Below, piece after piece: positions 9,618 to 17,900 of a stretch of DNA of 64,000 nt. The notes below the pieces were generated by a model. That model had not been told where the DNA came from. It did not search any database and was given only the letters and a program-made list of their open reading frames with translations. The first letter of the stretch is position 1. Every line of letters begins with the position of its first letter. Source of the stretch: Pseudoalteromonas sp. Scap06 (GTDB lineage: Bacteria; Pseudomonadota; Gammaproteobacteria; Enterobacterales; Alteromonadaceae); NCBI RefSeq assembly GCF_013394165.1, contig NZ_CP041330.1, forward strand, positions 930,001-994,000. Direction: 5' to 3'. The position numbers and the translations under genes are program-made.

Positions 9618-10278
9618 CAGCATCATAAAACATCGGTTTCAATGTGCCACAATTTATAAACTTATAATTGAGCTCACCAGCAGAGGGCACTTCAGTTGAG
9701 GTGCGAAACTTTTGTAAACAGGCACCACTTAAATCAACAAACATAATATGATGATAGCTTGGTGGCTGAGTTATTTGGTGAATGTAAATGCGCTCGTTAT
9801 TTTTTAGCGTAACCATGTCGTACTGTTGCCATTTCGAGGCTGGACTTAAATCAGTTAGCTCACGAGTAAATAACTGCTCGCTAAGCTCTATTAATTTATC
9901 ACTGTAAACTAAGCTACCTCCTTGTCTATAATCTCCAAGATACACATCTGCGGTAATTGCGACTTCTTCGCCTCGCATTAAGCGTTGAATATTAAACGGC
10001 TTTGATTTTACGGTAACTAACTCAGCATCACGTACTAAATCTAAAAATGGAATATCAGATACATCTACCTTGTACATAACATGCATATCAAAGGGAAGCT
10101 CAAAGCTTGGAATGTTAATGGCGTATACACTTGAACCTTTATTAACCAATACCATGGCATGCTCTGCTTCATATTTGGGGTTTAATGGCGGAAGTTCTGG
10201 TGGCTCTTCGGCACTAGCAAGCGAGCTGGTACAAAATACAATGCTGATAAATAAAGATACGAAGTAGGGTAGCCGCAT
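9601..10278 (-). CDS. predicted periplasmic protein, unknown
   Basis: I do not recognise this 225-aa protein. A typical Sec signal peptide covers about residues 1-23 (hydrophobic core followed by LASAEEPP), then a Pro-rich stretch. The rest looks like a soluble beta-rich domain with two cysteines near the C-terminus (GACLQKF and INCGTLK), which could form a disulphide. The start used has GAGG seven bases upstream; an in-frame start 14 codons earlier would put extra residues before the signal peptide. It follows the phytase locus on the same strand, but a large hairpin separates them, so it may be a separate unit. Confidence 0.75.
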   Translation of the reverse strand: MRLPYFVSLFISIVFCTSSLASAEEPPELPPLNPKYEAEHAMVLVNKGSSVYAINIPSFELPFDMHVMYKVDVSDIPFLDLVRDAELVTVKSKPFNIQRLMRGEEVAITADVYLGDYRQGGSLVYSDKLIELSEQLFTRELTDLSPASKWQQYDMVTLKNNERIYIHQITQPPSYHHIMFVDLSGACLQKFRTSTEVPSAGELNYKFINCGTLKPMFYDAESLSK

Positions 10279-10365
10279 AATAACCTCAATTAATTTATAG
10301 ATATAAAGTGTAGTATACATTTATAAAAAATTATCTTTAGTTAAATTTTAGTAAGGCTTAAACGT

Positions 10366-10393
10366 GATACACACTAAAACTTTAGTGTGTATC
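10366..10393 (-). terminator. long perfect hairpin downstream of the phytase gene
   Basis: Perfect 13-nt inverted repeat (GATACACACTAAA / TTTAGTGTGTATC) with almost no loop, 21 bp beyond the phytase stop. No proper T-run follows on the minus strand. It is probably a terminator or a 3'-end stabilising stem. Confidence 0.5.
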
Positions 10394-10413
10394 AGTATAT
10401 TTAGAGTTAGCTA

Positions 10414-12366
10414 TTATTTAATTGCTTTTTTCACTTCGCGCCAGTCAATAACTTTAAAGTTTTGTGGTTGTAATGGCATGCGGTTGTAGCCGTCTTGCAC
10501 TATAAGCATGCCCTCAGGGTAACCTGGTAAAGCTTTTGCTGTAACGGTTAAGCCGTCCGTTTCACCTACGCCATCAATGCCTTTATCTAGGTTAGCAATT
10601 ACATTAAATTTACCTGCAAAGCTTAGATTAGGCTGTGTGTCATCTGATATGTTGTAAAGCACATAGCTATTATCGCCTTGGCTTGAGACTACTAAATAGC
10701 GCCCATCATTAGCATGATAAATTTCCATACCTTCTACATCTGCCACCAGTTGCTCATTAACACTTTGTAGCTTTACTGCTTTGTTACCAGCGGTAGGCTC
10801 TGCACCGATATACCAAATACCTGCATCTTCTTCACCTGCAAATAATTGGCCTAGTTTATCATCAGCACTACAGCCTTCAGGTTGGCTTGGTAGGGTAAAC
10901 TCTCTAACCAGTTCACCGCTTAGGTTATCTTGATCACCAGTGAGTTTATACTGCTGGAATAAACCTGATTTATCATTAACAAACACGTAATGGCCAGAAT
11001 CAGACGAATACATACACATACCGTAAATCTCAGGTAGGTTAGTGGCTATTTCTGTTACATGGTTTACTTTGTTTTCTCCATCAACAGTAAATACGCTAAT
11101 ACTGTTAAGCGTACGGTTGCTGGCAGTGATCCACGTATGGGTTTCGTTGTTTATACCTTGATGTTGGCGCACATCAACATTATTTAAACGCCCTATATTG
11201 AGCGACTGTACTTTGTTGCCAGCAAGGTTATAAACCATCAAGCCGCGGCGTTTATCTGTGCCTAAAATTAAGCTGTTTTTAGCATCTTGCTCATTTATCC
11301 AAATTGCTGGGTCATCTGCTGCATCACCAAACGCTGCAACCGGTGTGGTTTGTGCGCTGGCATGGAGATGAGTCATAGCAACTTTGCTATTTGAGACAGA
11401 AGTTTGCGCTGCGTAGTTAACGTTTGCTTGAATGTAAGCGCCTGTTTCATCATCAATTAATACCAGCTGGGCTTGACTGTCATTGATAAAGCTCGCTGCA
11501 ACAGACTCAATAGTGTGCTCACCTGCCAGTGACCATTGGCTAAGCGTGTCTGTTTGAGCTTGGTAAGCATAAACCACATTACCATCAGTGGCACTCAGCC
11601 ATAAAGTACCATCTTGTGATACTGATAGGGCACCAATCTCACTGTTTAATTCGCCGTATGGCTGTACTAAAGCCACAGGCTGCTTATTGGCATCTGATTC
11701 TGCATCAGCATTAATGGCCCACACTCCGAGCTCTGCCTCACCCACATACAGGGTTTTTGTGTCATCATTAACAGCACAGCCTGAAGCCTCAGTGACCGCA
11801 GAGAATTCACGTACTGCGATATTTTTAGCTTGGTTAGTGGCTAAATCATATATAACCGTTTCGCTGATCAAGCCGCGAACATCTGGCACAAACGCTGATA
11901 CAGTCTCGGTATTGCTGTTTTTAAATAAACACACAGCATCAGGTTGAGCTTGAGGCGGACTAATACGAGTGAGTTCATTTAGCTGCCAAGTTTGGCCATT
12001 TTTTGTAAGCTTAAAAATGGCTACGTTGTCTTGGCTTTTATCAAGGCTGGCGAGTAAAAACTGCTGCGCTGATAATTGCTTTAGTGAAATTGACTCAAAG
12101 TTACCGGCTAACAACACACTGCTTTTCTCGTTATCGGTAAGTAATAAGCCCTGGCTTTCGCTCGCCATTAGCCATTGATTATTACCTAGCGCTGCTGCTT
12201 GTGAGCCTTGCATGTTTTGTTGTGGGCCAAATAACTTAGCCTCAACAGCCAGCTTTGCTATTTCTGTCGTGTTTTGGTTATCGTCATTACTTGTACAACC
12301 GCTAAGCGCAGTTACAAGCACAGCACTTGATAGTACCGCTGAAATTGTATTTAGTTTAAAGTTCAT
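10414..12366 (-). CDS. two-domain beta-propeller phytase, lipoprotein
   Basis: Secreted 3-phytase-type enzyme releasing phosphate from phytate, Ca2+ dependent. A lipoprotein signal ends in LSGC (Cys24). The C-terminal propeller (about 335-650) carries the family blocks DDPAIWI, LGTDKRRGLMVYNL, EGCSADD, GEEDAGIWYIG, DVEGMEIY and VVSSQGDNSYVLY. The N-terminal half (30-330) is a diverged repeat of the same fold, with SGCAVNDDTKTLYVGEAELGVW matching the C-terminal block. Tandem-domain phytases are known, and in those the N-terminal domain is the weaker partner. It lies 11 bp after the acid phosphatase gene. Confidence 0.92.
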   Translation of the reverse strand: MNFKLNTISAVLSSAVLVTALSGCTSNDDNQNTTEIAKLAVEAKLFGPQQNMQGSQAAALGNNQWLMASESQGLLLTDNEKSSVLLAGNFESISLKQLSAQQFLLASLDKSQDNVAIFKLTKNGQTWQLNELTRISPPQAQPDAVCLFKNSNTETVSAFVPDVRGLISETVIYDLATNQAKNIAVREFSAVTEASGCAVNDDTKTLYVGEAELGVWAINADAESDANKQPVALVQPYGELNSEIGALSVSQDGTLWLSATDGNVVYAYQAQTDTLSQWSLAGEHTIESVAASFINDSQAQLVLIDDETGAYIQANVNYAAQTSVSNSKVAMTHLHASAQTTPVAAFGDAADDPAIWINEQDAKNSLILGTDKRRGLMVYNLAGNKVQSLNIGRLNNVDVRQHQGINNETHTWITASNRTLNSISVFTVDGENKVNHVTEIATNLPEIYGMCMYSSDSGHYVFVNDKSGLFQQYKLTGDQDNLSGELVREFTLPSQPEGCSADDKLGQLFAGEEDAGIWYIGAEPTAGNKAVKLQSVNEQLVADVEGMEIYHANDGRYLVVSSQGDNSYVLYNISDDTQPNLSFAGKFNVIANLDKGIDGVGETDGLTVTAKALPGYPEGMLIVQDGYNRMPLQPQNFKVIDWREVKKAIK

Positions 12367-12377
12367 TATTTTATCCT

Positions 12378-13352
12378 TTACTTATCTATGTGCTTTTCAG
12401 TGTTAAAACGTACTTCACCAAGGTGATTAATCGCGCTTACACTGAGAGTTTCGCCATTGATAGAGATACTTAAAAAACCAGGTGTTGCTTCTGCGTAGCG
12501 GGTAAATTCACGTTGTTTTACAAACCGCGCTTCGCTGCCACCACCAGAGACAAAGTGAGCCACCTTGCTATTTTTTGGTTGGTTGTATTGCAAGTCGTGC
12601 TCGTGCCCTGCGATATAAGCGTGCACGTTATGACGCTCCAAAATAGGTTCTAAAATGTCGCGAAGCCCTTGGTTGCGGCCAAAGCGTTTACCACTTGAAT
12701 AAAGCGGGTGATGGCCTACCACAATTTTCCATTTTGCGTTACTGCCAGCAAGTTGGGTTTCAAGCCAAGTAAGTTGGGTTTTATAGTCTTGTCCTTGGGT
12801 TGAACGGTATTTATCACGGTCTTTATATTCAGGCTGAATTGGGTTGGTATCTAAAAACACCATTAACACTTGCTCGTTGTTTTCAAGCGAAAATGTTTTA
12901 CTGTAGTACCTTGCAGGTAACTGCCAACGTTGACTTTTTTCGGTGTAGTCAATTTGTGCTTGGGCATTACCCAAGTAATCGTGATTACCTAAAACAACAT
13001 ACCAATCTTCAAATGTGTGCGGGCCATGGTATATGTTCTCAAAGGCTGATTGCCAAAGAGGATCGTTCACACTTGCCACGCCATTTGGGTAAAAGTTATC
13101 GCCAGTCGAGACAATAAAATCGGCATCGGTTTGATACATAGCAATTTCTAGCTGATGAGCGACTTCTTTTTGGTAAAAGTGGCCGTTGTGTCCCCAATCA
13201 CCAATAACCATAAAGTTAAGGCTATTAGGCAACGTAGTTAACTTAGCTATTTTTTGTTGTTGGTATAGCGCATCTTTATAAACAACAGGCTCGTCTGCAC
13301 TAAGCGCTGATGAGCACAGTATCGCGGCCATTATGAAAGACAATTTAAACAT
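12378..13352 (-). CDS. purple acid phosphatase-like metallophosphoesterase, secreted
   Basis: Binuclear-metal phosphatase of the tartrate-resistant acid phosphatase type (324 aa). A signal peptide covers about residues 1-18. The metal-ligand blocks are all present in order: GDWGHNG, STGDNFYPNG, VLGNHDY, VVGHHPLYSSG and AGHEHDLQY. It probably removes phosphate from lower inositol phosphates or other organic esters made available by the neighbouring phytase. GGAG lies just before the start. It sits between the TonB receptor and the phytase on the same strand. Confidence 0.9.
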   Translation of the reverse strand: MFKLSFIMAAILCSSALSADEPVVYKDALYQQQKIAKLTTLPNSLNFMVIGDWGHNGHFYQKEVAHQLEIAMYQTDADFIVSTGDNFYPNGVASVNDPLWQSAFENIYHGPHTFEDWYVVLGNHDYLGNAQAQIDYTEKSQRWQLPARYYSKTFSLENNEQVLMVFLDTNPIQPEYKDRDKYRSTQGQDYKTQLTWLETQLAGSNAKWKIVVGHHPLYSSGKRFGRNQGLRDILEPILERHNVHAYIAGHEHDLQYNQPKNSKVAHFVSGGGSEARFVKQREFTRYAEATPGFLSISINGETLSVSAINHLGEVRFNTEKHIDK

Positions 13353-13363
13353 GTTTTAACTCC

Positions 13364-13397
13364 AAAAAAGCACGCGATGGTTTGCCATTACGTGCTT
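13364..13397 (-). terminator. terminator-like hairpin between receptor and phosphatase genes
   Basis: On the minus strand, AAGCACG and ATGG pair with their complements across a four-base loop with a 2-nt internal mismatch. TTTTTT follows at once. It lies between the TonB receptor stop and the phosphatase start, so it should cut expression of the downstream enzymes relative to the receptor. Confidence 0.7.
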
Positions 13398-13416
13398 AAA
13401 ATGACAATACGTGTGA

Positions 13417-15723
13417 TTAGAATGCGTAACGCAGCATTACTTGAATCACAGGGCCTGCTTCTTCCGATTCAAGCTCGTACTCATCAAAGGCGCGATTGTT
13501 TTGATCATCAAGCGAGTCAAACTTATTGAAAACTTCGTCTTTGCTGGCATCCAGTAAGTTTGAACCGACAAGGCGTAGAGTGATGTCATCCCAGCGCTTT
13601 TCAACGAAAAGCTCTAAATCAGCACCGTAAGAGGTTGTCACTTCTTCACCCACGAAGCGTCCGTATGCATCACCTTGGTTACGATACGTTGCCCCAAATG
13701 ATGCGCGTAGTGTTGGTAAATCTTGGATAAAGCCAACGTTATAAACATAATCCGATTGGTCATTAAATTTGCGCTTACCAAAACTGTCTTCAACTTCACT
13801 GTCGAGCCAAGAGTAATTTAAGAAGATACCTGTGTTAGGCATGTTTAAGGCGCTCAGTGGGGTTGATAAATCAAATTCAACACCTTGTACTGTGCCATCA
13901 CCAGTATTTTGTGGTTGCAGTACAAATGTGCCTTCGCCTTCTGAGCCTTCAACACCTGTACTGGCAATTTCAATAAGGTCGCTAACGTCACGGTAAAATA
14001 CGTTTACACCGACAACGCCACTTTTACCTAAACGGTATTCGTAACCTAAATCGATACCCCAAGATGATTCTGGTTTAAGGCTTGGGTTGCCTAAAAAGTC
14101 ATTATCAGCGAGCTCTTCTTCAAGTAGGGCGGGTGTCATGTAGTCAAAGTCAGGGCGACGTAAGCTGCGAGCAACAGAGGCGCTGACTCGTCCGTTATCA
14201 CTGACGCTGTAACGAAAGTGAGCCGACGGTAAGAAAAAGTCATAATCGTTTTCGGCAGTAACGCCTTCATTTGTATCGGTAATGCTTGAGTCAGTTGACT
14301 CCCAGCGCACACCCATCTCCCACGAGAACACATCCGCTTCGTGTTTGATTAGCGCAAATAAATCAAAACGGTCTTCTTCAAGTTTATTAACCCCGCCGTC
14401 TACTGGTTCAAATTCGTTATTAAAACCGGCAAGAGTCAGTGGATTCTGAGAGAATTGATCCCAATTGGTAAAGTCTTTTTCCAGCTCATCTTCAGCGACA
14501 AAAATGGCGGTATCGCGCTCTTTACCTTGCACAAAAGCACCAAACTGAACTTCTTTCGAGTCACCTACCAGTAAGCTGTGCTGCCATTGTAATGACCACT
14601 CTTTATCATCAATATCAACGGTTTCTTCAGCTTCTTCAAACACCATTGGGAGCTCTGACGTATCAAGTTCAACCTCTTGCTCATACACTGATTCTTCAAA
14701 GCTGGCATAACCTAACTTAAATTTGCTGGTACCGCCCAGTAGTGGTAATTCATAGCCAGAATTAATGTTGTAGTTGGTTTGATCAATAAACGAAACGTTT
14801 GCGTTATCTGAGATTAAATTACCACCCTCAACGACAGAGCCTGAGGTTGCAGATGCGTCGTCGTATTCAAAAGAGCGCTCATCTTCGGTACGGTCGGTAT
14901 CAACCCACATGGCGCTAATATCAAACTTGCCACCGTTATCAAACACCTTTTCAAAGCTGGCATTTAAAGAGGTGTCATCGCCATCACGGATATCAGATTG
15001 ATCTTCACGGTTATCAAAATCGTCTGTAGCGTAATTAGGGTTATTTTCAGGGCTATCGCCATAACGTCTGCTTGATTTTTGTTTTGGGTTATAACGACCT
15101 TGTAAATTGGCACCTACGAGTAAACGGCCACCTGCAAATTCAGTACCGTAAACGCCCGCAAAGCTTTCTTTTAGTTCGCCGTCATCGTAACGTAAGCCAC
15201 CAGCGCGAATATAACCACCGTCTAAGCTGTAGCCATCGCGAAGTACAATATTAAGTGTGCCTGCTATGGCATCGGCAGAGCGGTTGGCACTAGATGAACG
15301 AATAATTTCTACACGCTCAATTAATTCTGCTGGGATACGGTCCACAAAAAATGAACGGTCAGCACCGGCACCCGGAACTTCTTCGCCATTAATAAGTACT
15401 TTTGTGTAAGCAGGGCTTAAGCCGCGCATACGAGCGCCGTCTGATTCAAGTACGTCAGATAAAAAAGTAACACTAGGAACACGCTTTAGTGCATCACCGG
15501 CGGTGAGTGGTTCAAAACGTTGAAAGTATTCTTGTGAATATTCAAGCGTTGGCGCTAGTTCTTGCGAGCGGTTGCGATAACCAATCTCACCATAGACCAC
15601 AAGTTCTTCAGAAACCTTTACTTCAGGTTCTCTTGGTGGTGTTTGTTCTTGTGCATTCACGATAATACTAAATTGGCTCAGTGCTAATGCCGCCACAACA
15701 GCATTTAACTTAAATTGTTTCAT
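13417..15723 (-). CDS. TonB-dependent outer-membrane receptor, probably for phytate or another phosphate ester
   Basis: Outer-membrane active transporter (768 aa). A signal peptide ends near residue 24 (IIVNAQEQ). The plug domain at about 55-165 has GDALKRVPSVTFL, GARMRGLSP and IEIIRSSSANRSADAIAG-like features, and a 22-strand barrel ends in the terminal Phe (MLRYAF). TonB receptors of this plug type often carry phytate or carbohydrates. The substrate is inferred from the adjacent phosphatase and phytase and from the Pho-box-like site upstream. Confidence 0.93.
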   Translation of the reverse strand: MKQFKLNAVVAALALSQFSIIVNAQEQTPPREPEVKVSEELVVYGEIGYRNRSQELAPTLEYSQEYFQRFEPLTAGDALKRVPSVTFLSDVLESDGARMRGLSPAYTKVLINGEEVPGAGADRSFFVDRIPAELIERVEIIRSSSANRSADAIAGTLNIVLRDGYSLDGGYIRAGGLRYDDGELKESFAGVYGTEFAGGRLLVGANLQGRYNPKQKSSRRYGDSPENNPNYATDDFDNREDQSDIRDGDDTSLNASFEKVFDNGGKFDISAMWVDTDRTEDERSFEYDDASATSGSVVEGGNLISDNANVSFIDQTNYNINSGYELPLLGGTSKFKLGYASFEESVYEQEVELDTSELPMVFEEAEETVDIDDKEWSLQWQHSLLVGDSKEVQFGAFVQGKERDTAIFVAEDELEKDFTNWDQFSQNPLTLAGFNNEFEPVDGGVNKLEEDRFDLFALIKHEADVFSWEMGVRWESTDSSITDTNEGVTAENDYDFFLPSAHFRYSVSDNGRVSASVARSLRRPDFDYMTPALLEEELADNDFLGNPSLKPESSWGIDLGYEYRLGKSGVVGVNVFYRDVSDLIEIASTGVEGSEGEGTFVLQPQNTGDGTVQGVEFDLSTPLSALNMPNTGIFLNYSWLDSEVEDSFGKRKFNDQSDYVYNVGFIQDLPTLRASFGATYRNQGDAYGRFVGEEVTTSYGADLELFVEKRWDDITLRLVGSNLLDASKDEVFNKFDSLDDQNNRAFDEYELESEEAGPVIQVMLRYAF

Positions 15724-15772
15724 TGATTTGCTCCGGTTGTCCTTGGTTTGGTGAGCAAACTAAAAAAAGTTA

Positions 15773-15790
15773 ATGACGCTAATGTGACAG
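15773..15790 (-). promoter_or_regulatory. candidate Pho box (PhoB site)
   Basis: On the minus strand, CTGTCAC, four bases, then GCGTCAT: two 7-bp units at the 11-bp period of PhoB sites, matching CTGTCAT in 6 and 5 positions. A further CTGT half-unit lies just upstream. The site ends 50 bp before the receptor ATG, with a possible -10 (TAGTTT) about 11 bp downstream. Position and neighbouring phosphatases support it; no binding data. Confidence 0.6.
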
Positions 15791-15830
15791 TTTTACAGTT
15801 AATTCCTGACAAAACGCCAACTTAGCGCTT

Positions 15831-15857
15831 TTTAAACAGACATTTGAGCTGTTTAAA
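15831..15857. repeat. inverted repeat in the receptor/GGDEF divergent region
   Basis: Perfect 9-bp arms TTTAAACAG / CTGTTTAAA separated by nine bases. It could be an operator for the divergent GGDEF gene. It has no T-run and lies between two divergent starts, so a terminator is unlikely. Confidence 0.4.
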
Positions 15858-16009
15858 CACGGCTCCAGCGCACTAAAAATGGTTATTACTAGGTTAAATA
15901 CCTAAAAACTTTAATCTCAATGTCATATCAATGAGCCAAAATGACTCTGCCTAATAAATCAGTACCGCGCTAGCATACGTAATAGTGTAAATCTTAGAAG
16001 ACTTAAACA

Positions 16010-16918
16010 ATGCGATATAACCCATTTACCAGCCATGCAAAATTAACCAACACCATAATTTTATTATTGGTTATTGCTGTAGCAATATGCGCTTACTTTG
16101 GCGAACTTAAGCAATGGCAAGAAATTGCGTGGCTCGATATTGTTGGTGAGGGCGGTATAGTGTTGATGACCCTCAGCTGGATAGTTGCGTTACTAATTTC
16201 ACGCCCGTCAGGCAAAGTAACTACCTTATTAGTATTAGGTTTAGGTTTGTTTATGTTCTCAGCCACACTCGATTTACTTGATGAGTGGTTAAAACAACCT
16301 TCACAATTATGGCTCACCTGGTTTGAGTCACTACCAGCGCCGTTTGGTATGTCGCTTACCAGCGCAGGGCTTTATTATTGGCATCAAGAGCAATTTGTTT
16401 TAAATCGTCAATTGCGTCGTCGTGAAGCGCATCTTCGAGAGCATGAAAAAGTCTGTCCGGTAACAGGGTTATACCGAGTTAACTACTTACATTCACTCAT
16501 GCAGCAACAACAAACAGAGCAACAAGGCGGCACTTTAGGTGTTATTGATATTCGTGATTTTGCAAAGTTTAATGCGCAGTTTGGTTTTAGTGAAGGTGAT
16601 AGGTTACTAAGAGAGATTAGTGATTTATTAGTAATGAATTGCCGGTTAAATGATGTGCTTTGTCGCTATGCTGGCGATTGCTTTATTGTGCTTATGCCGA
16701 ATACCAGCCAAAGCCAAGCCAAAGAATTACTAGCGCAAATGAAAGCGGCGCTTAACCATTGTGCGTTTAAAGTCGCAAAAAGCAAAGGCGCACAGTTTCA
16801 GCATATTTTAACCGCCACCATGGCAATGGATTTAGCGCAAGATCCAGTGCAGCAAACCAGCCTGTTACATCAACAATTACAACAAGAAAAGGCGCTTGTA
16901 GGTGCAGCAGTATATTAG
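16010..16918 (+). CDS. membrane GGDEF-domain protein with degenerate active site
   Basis: Protein of 302 aa with about four N-terminal membrane helices (residues ~15-125) and a C-terminal GGDEF fold (~145-300). The metal-binding strand is recognisable (VIDIRDFAKFNAQFG), but the signature loop reads RYAGDCF instead of RYGGDEF. Loss of the first Gly and the Glu suggests no diguanylate cyclase activity; it may act as a sensor or GTP/c-di-GMP-binding relic. It overlaps the following AraC gene by 17 bp. Confidence 0.85.
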   Translation: MRYNPFTSHAKLTNTIILLLVIAVAICAYFGELKQWQEIAWLDIVGEGGIVLMTLSWIVALLISRPSGKVTTLLVLGLGLFMFSATLDLLDEWLKQPSQLWLTWFESLPAPFGMSLTSAGLYYWHQEQFVLNRQLRRREAHLREHEKVCPVTGLYRVNYLHSLMQQQQTEQQGGTLGVIDIRDFAKFNAQFGFSEGDRLLREISDLLVMNCRLNDVLCRYAGDCFIVLMPNTSQSQAKELLAQMKAALNHCAFKVAKSKGAQFQHILTATMAMDLAQDPVQQTSLLHQQLQQEKALVGAAVY

Positions 16919-17900
16919 CCTAGATGATAAATACCTCAGCGCGGAGGGAATGATCACTGCGCTGGTGGAACTTGCTCAAGGGCGAGGGATCCCGCTGCAT
17001 AAATTGCTGCGTGGTACGGGTATTTTTGAGCAAGATTTATATGATCTATCACAGCGCTTTAGTTTATCGCAGTTATTGGCTTTAATTAGCCAGTTTAAAG
17101 CCTTAATGAAGAGTAATGATAGTGGCTTTTTACTGGGTCATCAATTGGTTAATGACGTTAGCCCAGCAGTGCAAAGTGTGCGTTTAAGCCCCAGTTTAGG
17201 TATGGCTTTGAAGCAATTACAACAAATTAGTACCGTTATTGCCCCTTTATTATTTACCCGTAGGCATATATTTAAAGACGATTTATATCTGTACTTGCAA
17301 CCGAGTATCGGTATTGACGAGTCATTAAAAAATTATTGTTTTGAAATATACAGCGCTGCGTTAATGAGCTTACTAAAACGAGTATGTAATGTGTATCCAC
17401 ATTGTTATTTTGACTTTACCTGTAAACGCCCTCGGCATATTCAAGAATATGAGCAGCACTTAGGCTTACGAATACGGTTTGAACAACCCTATACCCGTTG
17501 GCATTTTAATAAACAACTACTTAAGTGCACAAACCCAGAGGCTAGTCAGCTTAGGTGGCTGCAGTGCATAGCGCAAAGTGAGTTACATAAGAATGTATCA
17601 CAGTCTTTTGTTGAGGCTGTGTGCCAGCGCATTTACCGTGATAAAAACAACAGCCTTGCTAACAGTGCTGAGCATTTTGCCATGAGCTCTGCTACGTTTA
17701 AACGTAAGTTAAAACAACACGGTGTCAGTTACTCTCAATTACAAGATGAGCAAAATAAACTTAAAGCTCTGCATTTACTGGGGGTGTGCCAGCAAGGTAA
17801 TGAACGAGTGGCTGATCGGCTTGCATTTTATGATATTCCTAACTTTCGCCGAGCATTTAAGCGTTGGACCGGCATTACGCCAAGTCAGTTAAAAATATAA
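16902..17900 (+). CDS. AraC-family transcriptional regulator
   Basis: Regulator of 332 aa. The N-terminal two thirds match the OruR/ArgR-like ligand-binding domain (GRGIPLHKLLRGTGI, and SLGMALKQLQQ near residue 105). The C-terminal ~90 residues are an AraC helix-turn-helix pair (SSATFKRKLKQHGVSYSQL and IPNFRRAFKRWTGITPSQ). The start is uncertain: a GTG inside the GGDEF gene, or an in-frame ATG at 16950 that has GGAGG only two bases away. It is cotranscribed with the GGDEF gene and abuts a convergent gene with no spacer. Confidence 0.88.
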   Translation: MQQYISLDDKYLSAEGMITALVELAQGRGIPLHKLLRGTGIFEQDLYDLSQRFSLSQLLALISQFKALMKSNDSGFLLGHQLVNDVSPAVQSVRLSPSLGMALKQLQQISTVIAPLLFTRRHIFKDDLYLYLQPSIGIDESLKNYCFEIYSAALMSLLKRVCNVYPHCYFDFTCKRPRHIQEYEQHLGLRIRFEQPYTRWHFNKQLLKCTNPEASQLRWLQCIAQSELHKNVSQSFVEAVCQRIYRDKNNSLANSAEHFAMSSATFKRKLKQHGVSYSQLQDEQNKLKALHLLGVCQQGNERVADRLAFYDIPNFRRAFKRWTGITPSQLKI

